Shown in pieces: positions 42,801-52,612 of a stretch of DNA of 64,000 nucleotides. The notes beneath the pieces are model-generated. The model did no database searches and had not been told where the DNA came from. It saw only the letters and a list, made by a program, of their open reading frames with translations. Positions within the stretch are counted from its first letter, which is position 1; every line of letters begins with the position of its first letter. The DNA comes from Thecamonas trahens ATCC 50062 (lineage: Eukaryota > Apusozoa > Apusomonadida > Apusomonadidae), in the NCBI RefSeq assembly GCF_000142905.1, contig NW_013657654.1, forward strand, positions 360,962 to 424,961, written 5' to 3'. The position numbers and the translations under genes were made by a program.

Positions 42801-43426
42801 CTGTGGTGCTCGGGCCGCAGCGGTACGCGCTGGTGGTGAGCGGGTACTTTGAGACAGCGACGTGCGCCGGGACCAACACGTGCATCGACGGGTGCTACGG
42901 GCGCGGGCTGTGTAATGACGGGGTGTGCGAGTGCCAGTCGCCGTTCAAGGGCATTGACTGCTCGCTCACTCCGCAGCCGCTCTCGACGAGCGGGCGGGTG
43001 GTGACGACCGAGATCCAAGCCAACTCGTGGGCGTACTACTCATTCCGAGTGACCGACCTCAGCATCCCGCTGTACGTGGAAGTGAGGCGGATGTCGGGCG
43101 TCGGCGATCCAGACGTGTACATCAATCCAGAGGAGCTGCCGGACTTTACCCGGGCCGAGTGGTTTGACACGGTGACCGACAACGGGCCGACGCCGATCAA
43201 CCACCACGTGATCCGAATCGACCCCAGCGAGCTCGACACCAACAAGGTGTACTTTGTGGGCATCCACGCCTTTTGCTGTGACGACACCAAGGTTGCCATT
43301 GCGGCGCACTCGTCGGCGACGCACTCGCTGATCCTCAGCTCGTCGGCGGCGAGCGCGGGGCCTGCGGTGGCTTGGCAGTTGGTACTTGGCGCACTCGTCG
43401 CGGCAGCGGTGGGCATTGCAGTGTAG
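39876..43426 (+). CDS. Secreted/GPI-type subtilisin-like protease (one frame break)
   Basis: S8-family serine protease. ATG 39876 starts a signal peptide (HILTTMLCILCAMGTLSA). The catalytic domain has Asp314 (GVADTGVDTS), His369 (GHGTHVA), the oxyanion Asn in RLSCNAWG, and Ser741 (GGTSSAVAVATG), so the triad is complete. A PA-type insert (YALVRRGGCRFVTKAAAAAAAGAIGMVVVS) lies between His and Ser. The frame then breaks at a GGGG run at 42419-42422. With one more G it continues as KPFDLYVND into a jelly-roll domain with LRVTLAWTDFP and LVNDLDLVV, an EGF-like module (CYGRGLCNDGVCECQSPFKGIDC), a second beta domain and a C-terminal hydrophobic tail without basic residues after it, as for GPI attachment. 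Without the join, two separate pieces remain. It converges on the SDR gene with a 12-base gap. Confidence 0.85.
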
Positions 43427-43438
43427 CCGTCGCGTGTG

Positions 43439-44364
43439 CTACCACGGAATCTCTTCCAGCTCGGCAAAGAACTTGCCGTTGGGAATGTCTGGCGATGACG
43501 GAAGGGTGGCGAGATAGAGCGGAGTGATGGCGCCGACAGCGGGAGTCTTGGACGAGACTCGGCCGATGTCGGCAAAGCACGCGGTCATGTCGGTGTTGAT
43601 AAAGCCCGGACAGACAGCGTTGGCGACAACGTCGCCGCCGGGAGCGAGGTTCGTCAGCTCGCGGGCGAGGCCGGTGGTGAACCGGTTGAGCGCAGCCTTG
43701 GAGACGCGGTAGCCGAGGATGGAAATGGGCGCCTTTTGGCGAGTCAGCTGGCCGGCGCGCGATGAGACGTTGACGATGCGCCCCACTTGCCAGCGATCAT
43801 CAGCGGGAGCAGGGCGCGGGTGACGGCCATGGCGCCGACGGTGTTGACGGCGATCGAGCGACGGACAGCGTCAAGGTCGAGGTCGACGACCGAGTCAGTG
43901 AGGATCTCCGTCATGACGCCGGCGTTGTTGACCAGCACATCGCAGCGGCCAAACGAGTCGGCCACAAAGCTCGCCAGCGCGGCAACATGAGTATCGTCCG
44001 TCACATCGCAGGCAAAGCCAAAGACACGCCCGTCCGCATCGCACTCTGCAGCGATCTCCTCGGCAGCTCTGGCCGCACTCTCGGCCGTCGAGGCAGTGAC
44101 GACGACGTTCCATCGCGGGCTAAACGCCACAAGTCCCTTGGCAATGGCTCGGCCGATGCCGCGAGAGCCGCCCGAGACGACACAGAGCCTCGGCTCTTCG
44201 GCAACAGCAGCTCTTCGACGACGGTCCGCCGCCGCAGCTGCGCGGGTTGCGAGCATGACTCCGCCGACCATGGCTAGCGCAGCAGTGGCAATGCTTGCTG
44301 TCTTGGCCAGGTTTCCGAGCATGGTGGCTTGGCGGGTTGTGGGGTGCGGTGCGGGTGCTTGCAT
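43439..44364 (-). CDS. Membrane-anchored short-chain dehydrogenase, CBR1-like (one frame break)
   Basis: NAD(P)-dependent SDR, about 308 residues if one base is supplied. Start taken at the ATG at 44362-44364; the ATG at 44320-44322 is an alternative. An N-terminal hydrophobic helix (ASIATAALAMVGGVMLATRAAAA) likely anchors it. Then come the cofactor motif GGSRGIGRAIAKG, CDVTD, NNAG, SSRAGQ, the catalytic YRVSK, and PGFINTDM. The halves lie in different frames that meet at a CCCC run (GGGG in the gene) at 43781-43784, between LPLMIAGKWG and RIVNVSSRAG; one more G fuses them in exact register with the family. Closest by motif to carbonyl reductase 1. The substrate is unknown. The upstream gene on the same strand ends 70 bases before this start. 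Confidence 0.8.
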
Positions 44365-44434
44365 CTCTCTTTTTGTTATGTCGAATGGCGGTAGTTCTCC
44401 GGCTGCCTCTGTTCCAGCCGAGTTTAGGGAGGGG

Positions 44435-47400
44435 CTAAGGATTGAGGGTGGATGTGGCAAGTGACATGGAGCGGGATCGCGGGCGGGTGAGCGTAGAGAC
44501 ACCGAGGATGGCGGCGGCTGCCGAGGGCGAGGCCGTCGGCGAGAGATGGTCGCCAAGGGACGGGGAGTGGGTGACTGATGAGTCAAAGGAGGCATTGAGG
44601 CTGTTCCCGTCGACGCTGTCTGAGTTGAGGCTCTTGGCATAGGGATTGTCAGTTGGGACGCGGCGGACATAGTTGGTGCCGACGCGGCGGCGAACGCGGC
44701 GTGACCGCGTTGCCGGCGAGGCCAGTGATGAGGCCGACTGCTGCGCGGTGGTGCGGAGCTCGGGTGACGATGGCGAGATGAGGCCGCGGTGATGGAGCTC
44801 GGCAAGCGAAGGCGGGATGGCGCGGCTCGGTTCCTTGGACGATACAAGGTCAAAATTGGCGTCTGGGGAGAAGTCGTGACTGCGCTTGGAGCGGCGTGGC
44901 GAGGGCGAGCCACGCGACATGGACGAGTTGGAGACAACGGTGCGGACAGCCGACGGCGAGCGCGAGGCAACACCCGACGGGACCGTTGCCGCCGCCGACA
45001 TCGACGCTGATCGCAGATGCACAGACTCGTGAGCTAGCGGTTGCGAGGCGGCCGCGTTGGAATGGTTGCGCTTGCGCGCACGGGTCCGCGCTCGGGTCCG
45101 CACCCGGGTCCGCGACGCGGTCGAGACCCGGACGACACTCGCGAGCTCGCAGGTGGTCGCTTCGGAGCGCAATGTCCTGGCGCTGACGGGAATACCGGTT
45201 GCGAGTGGCGGCGGAGTCTCGGCAGCAAGCGGACGGGAAATGGATGCGATTTTGTTGATGCGGTCCAAGCCCATGTCATACGCGCGGTTTGCAAGCGTCG
45301 TTGGCATGATCTCCCACACCTCGCACGATGCCGACATGCCATCAAAGGCGACGTTGGCGAGCGGGGTGACGGTGACTTCGGCCGGCGCAAATGCAGCGTT
45401 GTCGTGCGCGTCGTCGAGATCGAGACGCGATCGGGCGGCAGCGAGCTGGTCGATGACCTCGCGCGAGGTCACAATCTGGCCGCCGGTCCCAGTGTCGGAG
45501 ACCAGCGTCGCGAGATTGACCATGCTGCCAAAGTACTGGGTCCGCCCGGCGCGGACGTCAAATGCCGACGAGACTTGGCCATAGTGGATGCCCATGCGAA
45601 CCCGGACACCGTTCCACACCGCCGGATCCCCGCTGGGAAGAACGCTGACAAGCCAGTTGGGCCAGGCAACGGCCATCAGGTCGAGCTGGGCGCGGACGCA
45701 GCAGGCGACTGCGGCCTCGACGTCTGCGTGGGCGACAAAGAAGGCGTCACCCTCGGTCTTGAACTCGTAGCCGCCGGTGGCGGTGATGGCGGTGCGCATG
45801 ATCTCGTTGTGCTTGTCGAGGACGACAATCATCTGGTCCGGGTTGATCTCCCACAGCATGGTTGAGTTCTCGATGTCTGTGGAGATGATGAAGATCTCGC
45901 CCTGGGGAGCCTTGTCGGCGAGCGTGGCGTGGTAGGCCAAGACGGAGGCGGAGCGGCGGCGGCGGTAGGCAATGACAAGCGCAGCAATGAGAAGAATACA
46001 GATGACGACGACCGAGCCGCCCATGGCACTGACGACCAACGGCGAGACAGTCGATGAGCGCGTAGCGGCCCTGATGCCGTTGCATCCAGCAGCTGGCAGC
46101 GTGCAGACGCCGCAGGCATCGACGATCAGGCCCGAGTTGGGGATGCCATCGCAGCCGGCACACACGGTGTTGTTGCCGTAGCAAGTGCCACAGTCGTCCT
46201 TGGCGAGATTGGAGCCAAAGCAAGCGCCGCAGTCGTCCATGGCCGCGTTGTGACCACGGCACACGCCGCAGTCGTCGCGATCGGCGTCGCCGCCAAAGCA
46301 GACGCCACAAGAGTCGCGATCGACGTTACCGCGGAAGCAGATGCCGCAGTCGTCGCGGAAAAAGTTGGCCGTGGGAATGAGCGACGTCCCGCCGGTGCAC
46401 GAGTTGCACTCGTCGATGGCGGCGGTGCCGCTGCAAGTTCCGGTGCAGTCGTAGGTGGCGGACGAGCCGAGGACGCCGTCGCAGCCCATGATGCACGACG
46501 AGCCGTCGCCGCCACAGACACCGCAGAGATCAAAGAGCGCGCCGCCGTCAGAGACACGGATCCCGTCGCAGCCGACGCACGTCGAGTTGTCGCCATCGCA
46601 CACGCCGCAGGCATCGAGGACTCCGGACGCACAGGTGGTGCAGGTCAGATCCTGGCCAAAGCACACGCCACACGAGTCGAGGTGGTAGTTGTACGGGAGC
46701 GGAGTCGAGACGTTGCCGCCGGCACACATGCCGCAACTGTCGATGGTGGCGTTGCCGCCGCACACGCCGTGGCAGTCGTAGTGGATGCTCGAGCCGTAGA
46801 CGCCGTCGCAGCCGACGTAGCATACAGTGGCGTTGCCGCCACAAACGCCACACGCGTCGAAATGTGCGCCGCCTGAGGGAATCGGCACCCCGTCGCAGCC
46901 GAGGCAGGACGAGCCGTCGCCATCGCACACGCCGCATACGTCGCGGACGAGGCCCGAGTTGGGCACCCCGTCGCAGCCGGCGCAGGTCGTGTTCGAGCCA
47001 AAGCAGACACCGCATTCGTCCTTGTGGGCGTTGGCGCCAAAGCAGACACCGCAGTCGTCGCGATCGGCGTTGCCGCCAAAGCACACGCCGCAGTCGTCGC
47101 GATCAGCGTTGGGCAGGCGGTTGGTGGTGCCACCGGAGCAGACGTTGCATGCGTCGAGGATGGCGTTGCCATCGCAGGTGCCGGCGCAGTCCATGCCGTT
47201 GGGGTGCGCACAGGTGGTGCAGGGCGCGCCTGGGGTGAGGCAGGCGTAGCCGGGCTCGAGCTGGCAGGAAGATGAGCAGCCATCGCCTGGAGCTGTGTTG
47301 CCATCGTCGCAGGATTCGAGGCCGGGCGTGACGACCGAGTCGCCGCAGGAGGAGGGCGGTGGAGGCGGCGGCGGGGATGGGGATGGGGGTGGTGATGGGG

Positions 47401-48850
47401 GTGGCGGCGGCGGTGAGGGCGGTGGTGGTGATGAGGGCGGTGGCGGTGGCGGTGGGGATGGGGGTGGAGGCGGGGGCGGCGATGGAGGTGGCGGTGGCGA
47501 CGGGGGTGGTGGTGGCGGTGGTGATGGGGGCGGAGAAGGTGGCGGTGATGTCATGCTCTCGCAAATCGACGGAGCAGTCCCGGAGCATGTCCAGCCGGCC
47601 TCGACGTTGCATGTGACGGAGCAGCCATCGCCAGCGAGAGTTCCACCATCATCACACGCTTCGCCACCCTCCACATACCCGTCGCCACAGGTGACGGGGG
47701 CAGGAGAGGTGGTGTAGACAAGTGGTGGGAACTTGCGCGGCTGGGAGCAGATGCCAGCTCCCGGGAGGCCACCACAGCCAATACCGGCTTCGTTGAGAGT
47801 ATGCTCGATGTCAAGGCGAAAGAGGCCAATCAAGCCGGTCTCGCATCCGGTGAGTGTAGCGAGGCGATTGGTGTCAATCTCCGCTGCCGTCCGTGAGTAG
47901 TTCCACACGCGTAGATCCCACATTGCGTCAGTGACCTCCCAGCGCATGCGGTAGTAGCCGATGTGGAGGCCGAGGCTACTTGACGAAAGCGTATATGGTG
48001 AGCCGCTCTGCTTGAGCACCATGGTCGTCTGTGGCACGCCATCGACCAAGATGGACCAGGTGCCCAAGCCTGAGTCATAGATGCCGGCCAGGTGGACATC
48101 GACACCGGGAGAGACCGAGCCGGCCGGGGCTTGCGCCTCATAGTTGCCGACACCACCGGTGGCCTGGAACGCGATGGTCCGATGAGCCTCGTTCGCAGTG
48201 CCGGGCTGGTCAAAGATGTCGTCGCCGAGAAAGCGGATGATGAACTCGGTGGTGGTAGAGCGGAACGAGAAGACGTCGACGCGCTCGGCCATGGCTGTGG
48301 CGTCGAGGCGAAGATTGAACTCTAAGGTGGCATCGCCGGCGATCTCCAGCGAGGGCCAGCTGCCGGACGGTGGCTCGGTGTACGAGCAGTCGGGCGCGGT
48401 CAGCGGCGACGGCGGACCAGGGCTCGATGCCGAAAACGTCTTGCGCGCCCAGTCGATCGAGTACCCGGTCTGTACGACGGAGGTGTCTGACTGAAAGACG
48501 ACGACAACCTGCGAGGCCTCAAAGTACATGGTCTGACCCAGCGCCTCGGTCCCGGTTACGCGAATCTTGAGAAACTCGGTACTCGGGCTGGTCGTCCCCT
48601 CGTAGATGTACATGTAATCGTAGCCGTTCTCAAGGTCAAAGGTGTTGAAGACGAGCTCGATGCCGCCATGGACAAAGTCAAAGGTGTAGCTGCAGTCTGC
48701 GTTGCTGATGTAGTTGGCGCCAGGTGTGGCCAGAGTTCCACTTGTAACACCTGCAGCCGAGGTGTGCATCTCATTGGTGCATGCTGTTGCCGTTGGGATG
48801 AGAAGAGCAAGGAGAGCGAGCGCAGCGATGGCGCTGCTCGCCACCCACAT
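44435..48850 (-). CDS. Receptor-type class III nucleotidyl cyclase, copy 2 (intact)
   Basis: 1,471 residues from the ATG at 48848-48850, directly before a signal peptide (MWVASSAIAALALLALLIPTATA). The open frame continues to 49360, but that stretch is low-complexity and overlaps the Nop6-like gene, so it was rejected. The architecture equals copy 1: CUB-like, LamG-like, CDDG repeats flanking a Pro-rich linker (47360-47550), about 20 DxCGVCxG repeats, a transmembrane helix (SAMGGSVVVICILLIAALVIAYR), a cyclase domain (about 45400-45900) with FIISTDIENSTMLWE and KTEGDAFF, and a Ser/Arg-rich tail. As in copy 1, the transition-state Arg position reads Leu (NLATLV) and the position expected to be a purine-specifying Asp reads Gln (TQYFG). 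The Pro linker is longer than in copy 1. The ligand is unknown. Confidence 0.9.
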   Translation of the reverse strand: MWVASSAIAALALLALLIPTATACTNEMHTSAAGVTSGTLATPGANYISNADCSYTFDFVHGGIELVFNTFDLENGYDYMYIYEGTTSPSTEFLKIRVTGTEALGQTMYFEASQVVVVFQSDTSVVQTGYSIDWARKTFSASSPGPPSPLTAPDCSYTEPPSGSWPSLEIAGDATLEFNLRLDATAMAERVDVFSFRSTTTEFIIRFLGDDIFDQPGTANEAHRTIAFQATGGVGNYEAQAPAGSVSPGVDVHLAGIYDSGLGTWSILVDGVPQTTMVLKQSGSPYTLSSSSLGLHIGYYRMRWEVTDAMWDLRVWNYSRTAAEIDTNRLATLTGCETGLIGLFRLDIEHTLNEAGIGCGGLPGAGICSQPRKFPPLVYTTSPAPVTCGDGYVEGGEACDDGGTLAGDGCSVTCNVEAGWTCSGTAPSICESMTSPPPSPPPSPPPPPPPSPPPPPSPPPPPPPSPPPPPPPSSPPPPSPPPPPPSPPPSPSPPPPPPPSSCGDSVVTPGLESCDDGNTAPGDGCSSSCQLEPGYACLTPGAPCTTCAHPNGMDCAGTCDGNAILDACNVCSGGTTNRLPNADRDDCGVCFGGNADRDDCGVCFGANAHKDECGVCFGSNTTCAGCDGVPNSGLVRDVCGVCDGDGSSCLGCDGVPIPSGGAHFDACGVCGGNATVCYVGCDGVYGSSIHYDCHGVCGGNATIDSCGMCAGGNVSTPLPYNYHLDSCGVCFGQDLTCTTCASGVLDACGVCDGDNSTCVGCDGIRVSDGGALFDLCGVCGGDGSSCIMGCDGVLGSSATYDCTGTCSGTAAIDECNSCTGGTSLIPTANFFRDDCGICFRGNVDRDSCGVCFGGDADRDDCGVCRGHNAAMDDCGACFGSNLAKDDCGTCYGNNTVCAGCDGIPNSGLIVDACGVCTLPAAGCNGIRAATRSSTVSPLVVSAMGGSVVVICILLIAALVIAYRRRRSASVLAYHATLADKAPQGEIFIISTDIENSTMLWEINPDQMIVVLDKHNEIMRTAITATGGYEFKTEGDAFFVAHADVEAAVACCVRAQLDLMAVAWPNWLVSVLPSGDPAVWNGVRVRMGIHYGQVSSAFDVRAGRTQYFGSMVNLATLVSDTGTGGQIVTSREVIDQLAAARSRLDLDDAHDNAAFAPAEVTVTPLANVAFDGMSASCEVWEIMPTTLANRAYDMGLDRINKIASISRPLAAETPPPLATGIPVSARTLRSEATTCELASVVRVSTASRTRVRTRARTRARKRNHSNAAASQPLAHESVHLRSASMSAAATVPSGVASRSPSAVRTVVSNSSMSRGSPSPRRSKRSHDFSPDANFDLVSSKEPSRAIPPSLAELHHRGLISPSSPELRTTAQQSASSLASPATRSRRVRRRVGTNYVRRVPTDNPYAKSLNSDSVDGNSLNASFDSSVTHSPSLGDHLSPTASPSAAAAILGVSTLTRPRSRSMSLATSTLNP
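46131..47357 (-). repeat. Cys-rich block nearly identical to 3552-4778
   Basis: Partner of the block in cyclase copy 1; same length (1,227 bp), same orientation, about 42.6 kb away. The similarity drops sharply at both ends. Confidence 0.85.
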
Positions 48851-49222
48851 GGAGCGCTGGCCAACTGTGTGCAAATTGGCGCTGCGGGGGCAAGGCCAGG
48901 CGATGAGGGGTTCGCTCTGTGTGAGTGCGTGTGTGTGTGGAAAGAGAGAGAGAGCGAGTGAGAGTATGTGTGTGTGTGTGTGTGTTTGGCGTGGCAGGTG
49001 TGGGGACAGGTGATGTGCTAGCAGTGGTGGTGGTAGCGGTGGTGGTGGTGGAGCTGTATTGCCCGTGAGGCCGCGCGTGCCGAGGGCGGCATTGACACGT
49101 ATGGCATGGTGTGGCAATTTTTTTTGAATGTGCCGCAGGATGTGCCATGATACGCTTCGCGACAGCAGTCGAGGTTGAGTTGTGGTGGTTGGCGGCGTTG
49201 GTACTTGACTCGCTGGCACAGC
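48851..49222. other. Divergent intergenic region
   Basis: About 370 bases between cyclase copy 2 and the Nop6-like gene. It contains a (GT) run at 48967-48985, a GA-rich run before it, and a GGTGGT run at 49022-49050. No gene is visible. Confidence 0.5.
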
Positions 49223-50104
49223 ATGGCAGCGGTGGGCAAGGACAAGAGCAAGGCCAAGGCCAAGAGCAAGGACAAGAGCAAGGCCAAGGCCAAGAGCAAG
49301 GACAAGAGCAAGGCCAAGACTAAGGCCAAGTCCAAGTCCAAGTCCAAGAGCACGGACCATGAGGCTGTGGCTGGACCGGCTGGGGATGGGCAGGATGCAA
49401 GCGAGGATGGCGGGGCGGGAAACGATGAGTCCGTCGAGAGGGCCAGCCAGGGGTCGAGCAAGGCCAAAGGAGGGAGAGGTGGCAAGAGCTCAAGGTACAT
49501 CCTGTTTGTGGGCAATCTCGGGTACTCGACCAAGCCGGAGCATGTGATTATGCACTTTGGCGAGTATGTCGACACCGACTCGATCGTCACCTTCCGGCTC
49601 AACACCGATCGGCACACCGGCAAGTCCAAGGGCTGCGGCTTTATCGAGTTCTCCTCACCGTCTGCCCTCCATGCGGCTGTTGTTCACGTCCACCACTCCA
49701 AGCTCCACGGCCGGGTCATCAACGTCGAGCTCACTGCCGGCGGCGGCGGCAAGGCGGCCAAGCGCCAGGAGAAGATCCTGGTCAAGAACATCAAGTTCCG
49801 CAAGGAGGTTCGCGCCGCTGCCAAGCGCAAGCATAATGCCGATAACTCTGCCGAGCACAGCGGCCGCGGAAGCTTTGCTCCCCCGGCTAAGCGTCAACGC
49901 ACGCTTGCCGCGGATGGCGGCACTGGGGCCGGTGGCGATGGTGCTGACGTGGTCAAGGGCAAGGGCAAGGGCAAGGACAAGAGCAAGGGCAAGGACAAGG
50001 ACAAGAGCAAGAGCAAGAGCAAGAGCAAGAGCAAAGGCAAGGACAAGAGCACGGACTCGGCGCCGCCCGGATCGGGTGATGCCACTGCGTGGTGGAACCA
50101 ATGA
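49223..50104 (+). CDS. Nop6-like RRM protein with KDKSKAK repeats
   Basis: 293 residues from the ATG at 49223. A Lys-rich low-complexity N-terminus (repeats of KDKSKAKAKSK, then KSKSKSK) leads to a single RRM at about residues 90-175: YILFVGNLGYS is RNP2-like and KSKGCGFIEFSS is RNP1. It is followed directly by GRVINVELTAGGGG, a signature of the Nop6 family of nucleolar small-subunit biogenesis factors, and KILVKNIKFRKE. A second KGKGKDKSK block and a short acidic end close the protein. Nuclear/nucleolar location and a role in pre-rRNA processing are inferred from the family. The Lys repeats are encoded by AAG/AGC/GCC hexamer-like DNA repeats at both ends (about 49238-49345 and 49955-50050), which probably expand and contract by slippage. 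Confidence 0.85.
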   Translation: MAAVGKDKSKAKAKSKDKSKAKAKSKDKSKAKTKAKSKSKSKSTDHEAVAGPAGDGQDASEDGGAGNDESVERASQGSSKAKGGRGGKSSRYILFVGNLGYSTKPEHVIMHFGEYVDTDSIVTFRLNTDRHTGKSKGCGFIEFSSPSALHAAVVHVHHSKLHGRVINVELTAGGGGKAAKRQEKILVKNIKFRKEVRAAAKRKHNADNSAEHSGRGSFAPPAKRQRTLAADGGTGAGGDGADVVKGKGKGKDKSKGKDKDKSKSKSKSKSKGKDKSTDSAPPGSGDATAWWNQ

Positions 50105-51351
50105 ACACAGAGCAGGCTTTGCAATCGCCAACGACCGTAGTGTCACCAGTGTAGCATGCCTGCTGGCACAGGCGTGGACCTTTCTCCCTGGTTCACAGCG
50201 GATGTATTAGGGTGAGAACGTGTGGCTGCGTTTGGTGTAGCCAGTCCCGGCAAACGCCACATGACTTGATGACCTCTCACTCACCCGCAAACTTTGGCCG
50301 ACTTTCCCCGCAACCCCCGCATGGCCACGTCGGCTGCGGCTCATCCCCAGTAAGCGCACCAAGGACATGCCACACACCACGCTTCATGCCCACATGCGTG
50401 AACAGTGTCAAGGAGCACTCAGCGGACATGGCATGGCCCCAATACTGTTGGCCCGGGCTAGGAACAAATTCGGCCACGCGTGGGCGGTCACGCACATCCG
50501 CCGGGTCGGAGCGAGCGCGTGCGATAATTGGGGAATGCGCGTGCCCGAATCCAGCTGCGCGTGCGGAATGCGGACTACTTTGCCACTCGTCTCAGTGCCA
50601 CCCACGGTCGCCGCTCCTGTATGTATTCCCCCGTCCCTCCCCCCCCTCCCCCTCTCCCCCTCCCCCACCACACCTTTACACCAACAGATACATATCACCC
50701 CCTTTCCCCTCCGCCACCTTTGCTCAACCGTTCCACATGTACCATGCTAGCGGCTGGCCGTGGTCCTCCTTGGAGTGTCGTCGTCTTGACTATCGTCGGC
50801 TGCCACTGAGCACGAGCCTTTGCCAACTCTCAGCCTCATTGGCCACGCTGCATGGCCATCACCGCCACCCCTCGGCACCCAGGAACACACCCACCACCAC
50901 CCATCGTTCTGCATCCTTCTCTTGCACCCGGCAGCTACCTTTACGGTTCACCCTCGTTCCAGCAGCCCCCCCTCCCCCCCCCCCCTTCCCCCCTCCCCCC
51001 CGCATTTCGTCATTCGCGGCACGCGCAACTCGAACAGCGGCGCCTCACGTGCTGACCCGATATTGTGCCGGTGTTTTGGTTGAACTGGCCATCGTGGCAT
51101 TTACTTGTTGAATGATGCCAATATCTGGCCAATTCACGGCCGTCAAAACTTTTTCCCTGCCTCTCTTGTTTGTCCTTGAATGGGCGATGAAATAGGGGAA
51201 AAAGTTGCGTTGCAAACTCACACCACGCGCTCACCACAACGTTGCAACAGTGCTACACTTCACAACTCCTCCCCTCCCTCCCCCCCCCCCCCTTCCTCTC
51301 AGAGCCCAGGACCACACCCTACACTTGCTGGTTGTGGCCTGCTTTGCAGAT
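50105..51351. other. Intergenic region, no gene seen
   Basis: About 1.25 kb between two plus-strand genes. The left half is mixed sequence; the right half has C-rich runs at 50638-50670, 50960-51000 and 51265-51295. A 299-codon open frame at 50212-51111 is Pro/His/Thr-rich and looks like chance reading of the C-rich DNA; it is not called. Confidence 0.5.
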
Positions 51352-52548
51352 ATGCCGCTCTCACCGCGGTCGTCGCGGACGCGGTCTGCCGAGCCACGGT
51401 CCATGAGCTCACCTCACAGCCTCGAACAGGCGCTCCGTATCAACGACCTTATTGCTTCCCAGGCGCTCGCCGCCGACTCGCTGGACGTGGCACTGAAGCA
51501 CGCGCGCGAGTCGACCTGGGCACTCGAGTCGGCGGTCGGAGTCGGGGCCAAGCGTCGCCGGCGGCCGCTCGACACCGTCTCGGAGTCGACTGAGCGCTCG
51601 CTCTCGTCCGAGTCGTCGCTGAGGTCGCGCACGCGGACATACTCCCGGTCACGTGATGCCTCACACTCGTCGTCATCGCGGAGCCTTGTCCAGCTTGGGC
51701 CTCTTGACTCACAAAAGGGCCTCTCCCTGGGATCGCCCGGCCTCCCGCTACTCGAGCTCTCGCCCGGCCTCCCACTACTCGAGCTCTCGCCCGACCTCCT
51801 CCGCCCGCCGGTGGTCTCGCCAACCCAGACGCGGCCATGCAAGCGGCAGCGGAGGTCGTCGCTCGGCGCGGGAGCGCTGAACACACCGCCAATCATTTCG
51901 GGCGGTGGTCCGCCGCTCACGCTCTCGTCGTCGGCTCGGTCGTCTGCAGAGAATATTGCGCTCTCGCCGCGTACGCTGGCAGCGCACATGGAGAGCCGGC
52001 GTCCGCAGTCGCTCTCGGGTTCGCCGCCCTCGGCCGGCTTGCACTCGGCGCCGGTCCTCTCGGGCCGCTCGCGCAGGCGCAACCTCTCGCCACGCTCGCT
52101 GCGGGCGTCCACCATGGGCGGTGCCACTGAAGGCCCGTCGATGGAGGCGCCCATGCTCGGCCCCATTTTTGAGGACGCTCGCCCCGTCATCTGCACAATG
52201 GACATGTTCCCGCCGCGCCGTACTGGGCGCCGCGCTACCACTGCCGCCGCCGGCAACGTTGGGGTCGACGTCGGGGTTGACGTTGACGACGACCTCTCCC
52301 GTGCCATGTCCTCGCTCTGGGGCTCGTCACGCCGCTCGCCGCCATGTTCTAAGTCCTCCGGCAAGCGCTCAAACCCCTCGTCCTCGGATCCTCAGCACGC
52401 GACCCTCTCACGCACCCACTCGGCGTCGCTCGGTTCGGCGCCGCGTGGCTTTGCTTCGCTCTCTGAAGTCTCCGACTCGGACTCCTATGACGACGATGAC
52501 ATCGACTTTATTGCTGATGTGCTTGCGTCCGACTCGTCCGACTCGTAG
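51352..52548 (+). CDS. Ser/Arg-rich, probably nuclear, low-complexity protein
   Basis: 398 residues from the ATG at 51352; the longer frame begins without ATG. No family recognised. A short helical region near residues 25-60 (LEQALRINDLIASQALAADSLDVALKHARES) may be the only folded part. The rest is Ser, Pro, Arg and Leu rich, with many SP and RS dipeptides, a tandem PGLPLLELS repeat (51736-51795), basic clusters such as CKRQRR and SGRSRRRN that could act as nuclear localisation signals, and an acidic end (SDSYDDDDIDFIADVLASDSSDS) of the kind seen in activation or degradation tails. The SP dipeptides could be CDK/MAPK sites. It converges on the CREST/Frag1 gene with a 64-base gap. Confidence 0.65.
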   Translation: MPLSPRSSRTRSAEPRSMSSPHSLEQALRINDLIASQALAADSLDVALKHARESTWALESAVGVGAKRRRRPLDTVSESTERSLSSESSLRSRTRTYSRSRDASHSSSSRSLVQLGPLDSQKGLSLGSPGLPLLELSPGLPLLELSPDLLRPPVVSPTQTRPCKRQRRSSLGAGALNTPPIISGGGPPLTLSSSARSSAENIALSPRTLAAHMESRRPQSLSGSPPSAGLHSAPVLSGRSRRRNLSPRSLRASTMGGATEGPSMEAPMLGPIFEDARPVICTMDMFPPRRTGRRATTAAAGNVGVDVGVDVDDDLSRAMSSLWGSSRRSPPCSKSSGKRSNPSSSDPQHATLSRTHSASLGSAPRGFASLSEVSDSDSYDDDDIDFIADVLASDSSDS

Positions 52549-52612
52549 CTAGCTGCCTCTTCTTCTGGCCACCTACATCAAACAGTCCTGAACACAGTAT
52601 GCCATGACCGAC

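Noticed and set aside
43744-44973. N-terminal extension of the SDR protein to 44973
   Set aside because: It overlaps the coding end of cyclase copy 2 on the same strand and is low-complexity; the ATG at 44364 lies just before the membrane anchor.
48851-49360. N-terminal extension of cyclase copy 2 up to 49360
   Set aside because: It is a low-complexity antisense reading of the Nop6-like gene's Lys repeats, and begins before a clear signal peptide with its own ATG at 48848-48850.
50212-51111. A 299-codon plus-strand frame between the Nop6-like and Ser-rich genes
   Set aside because: It reads through C-rich simple sequence, is Pro/His/Thr-rich with no recognisable domain, and has no counterpart features of a gene.
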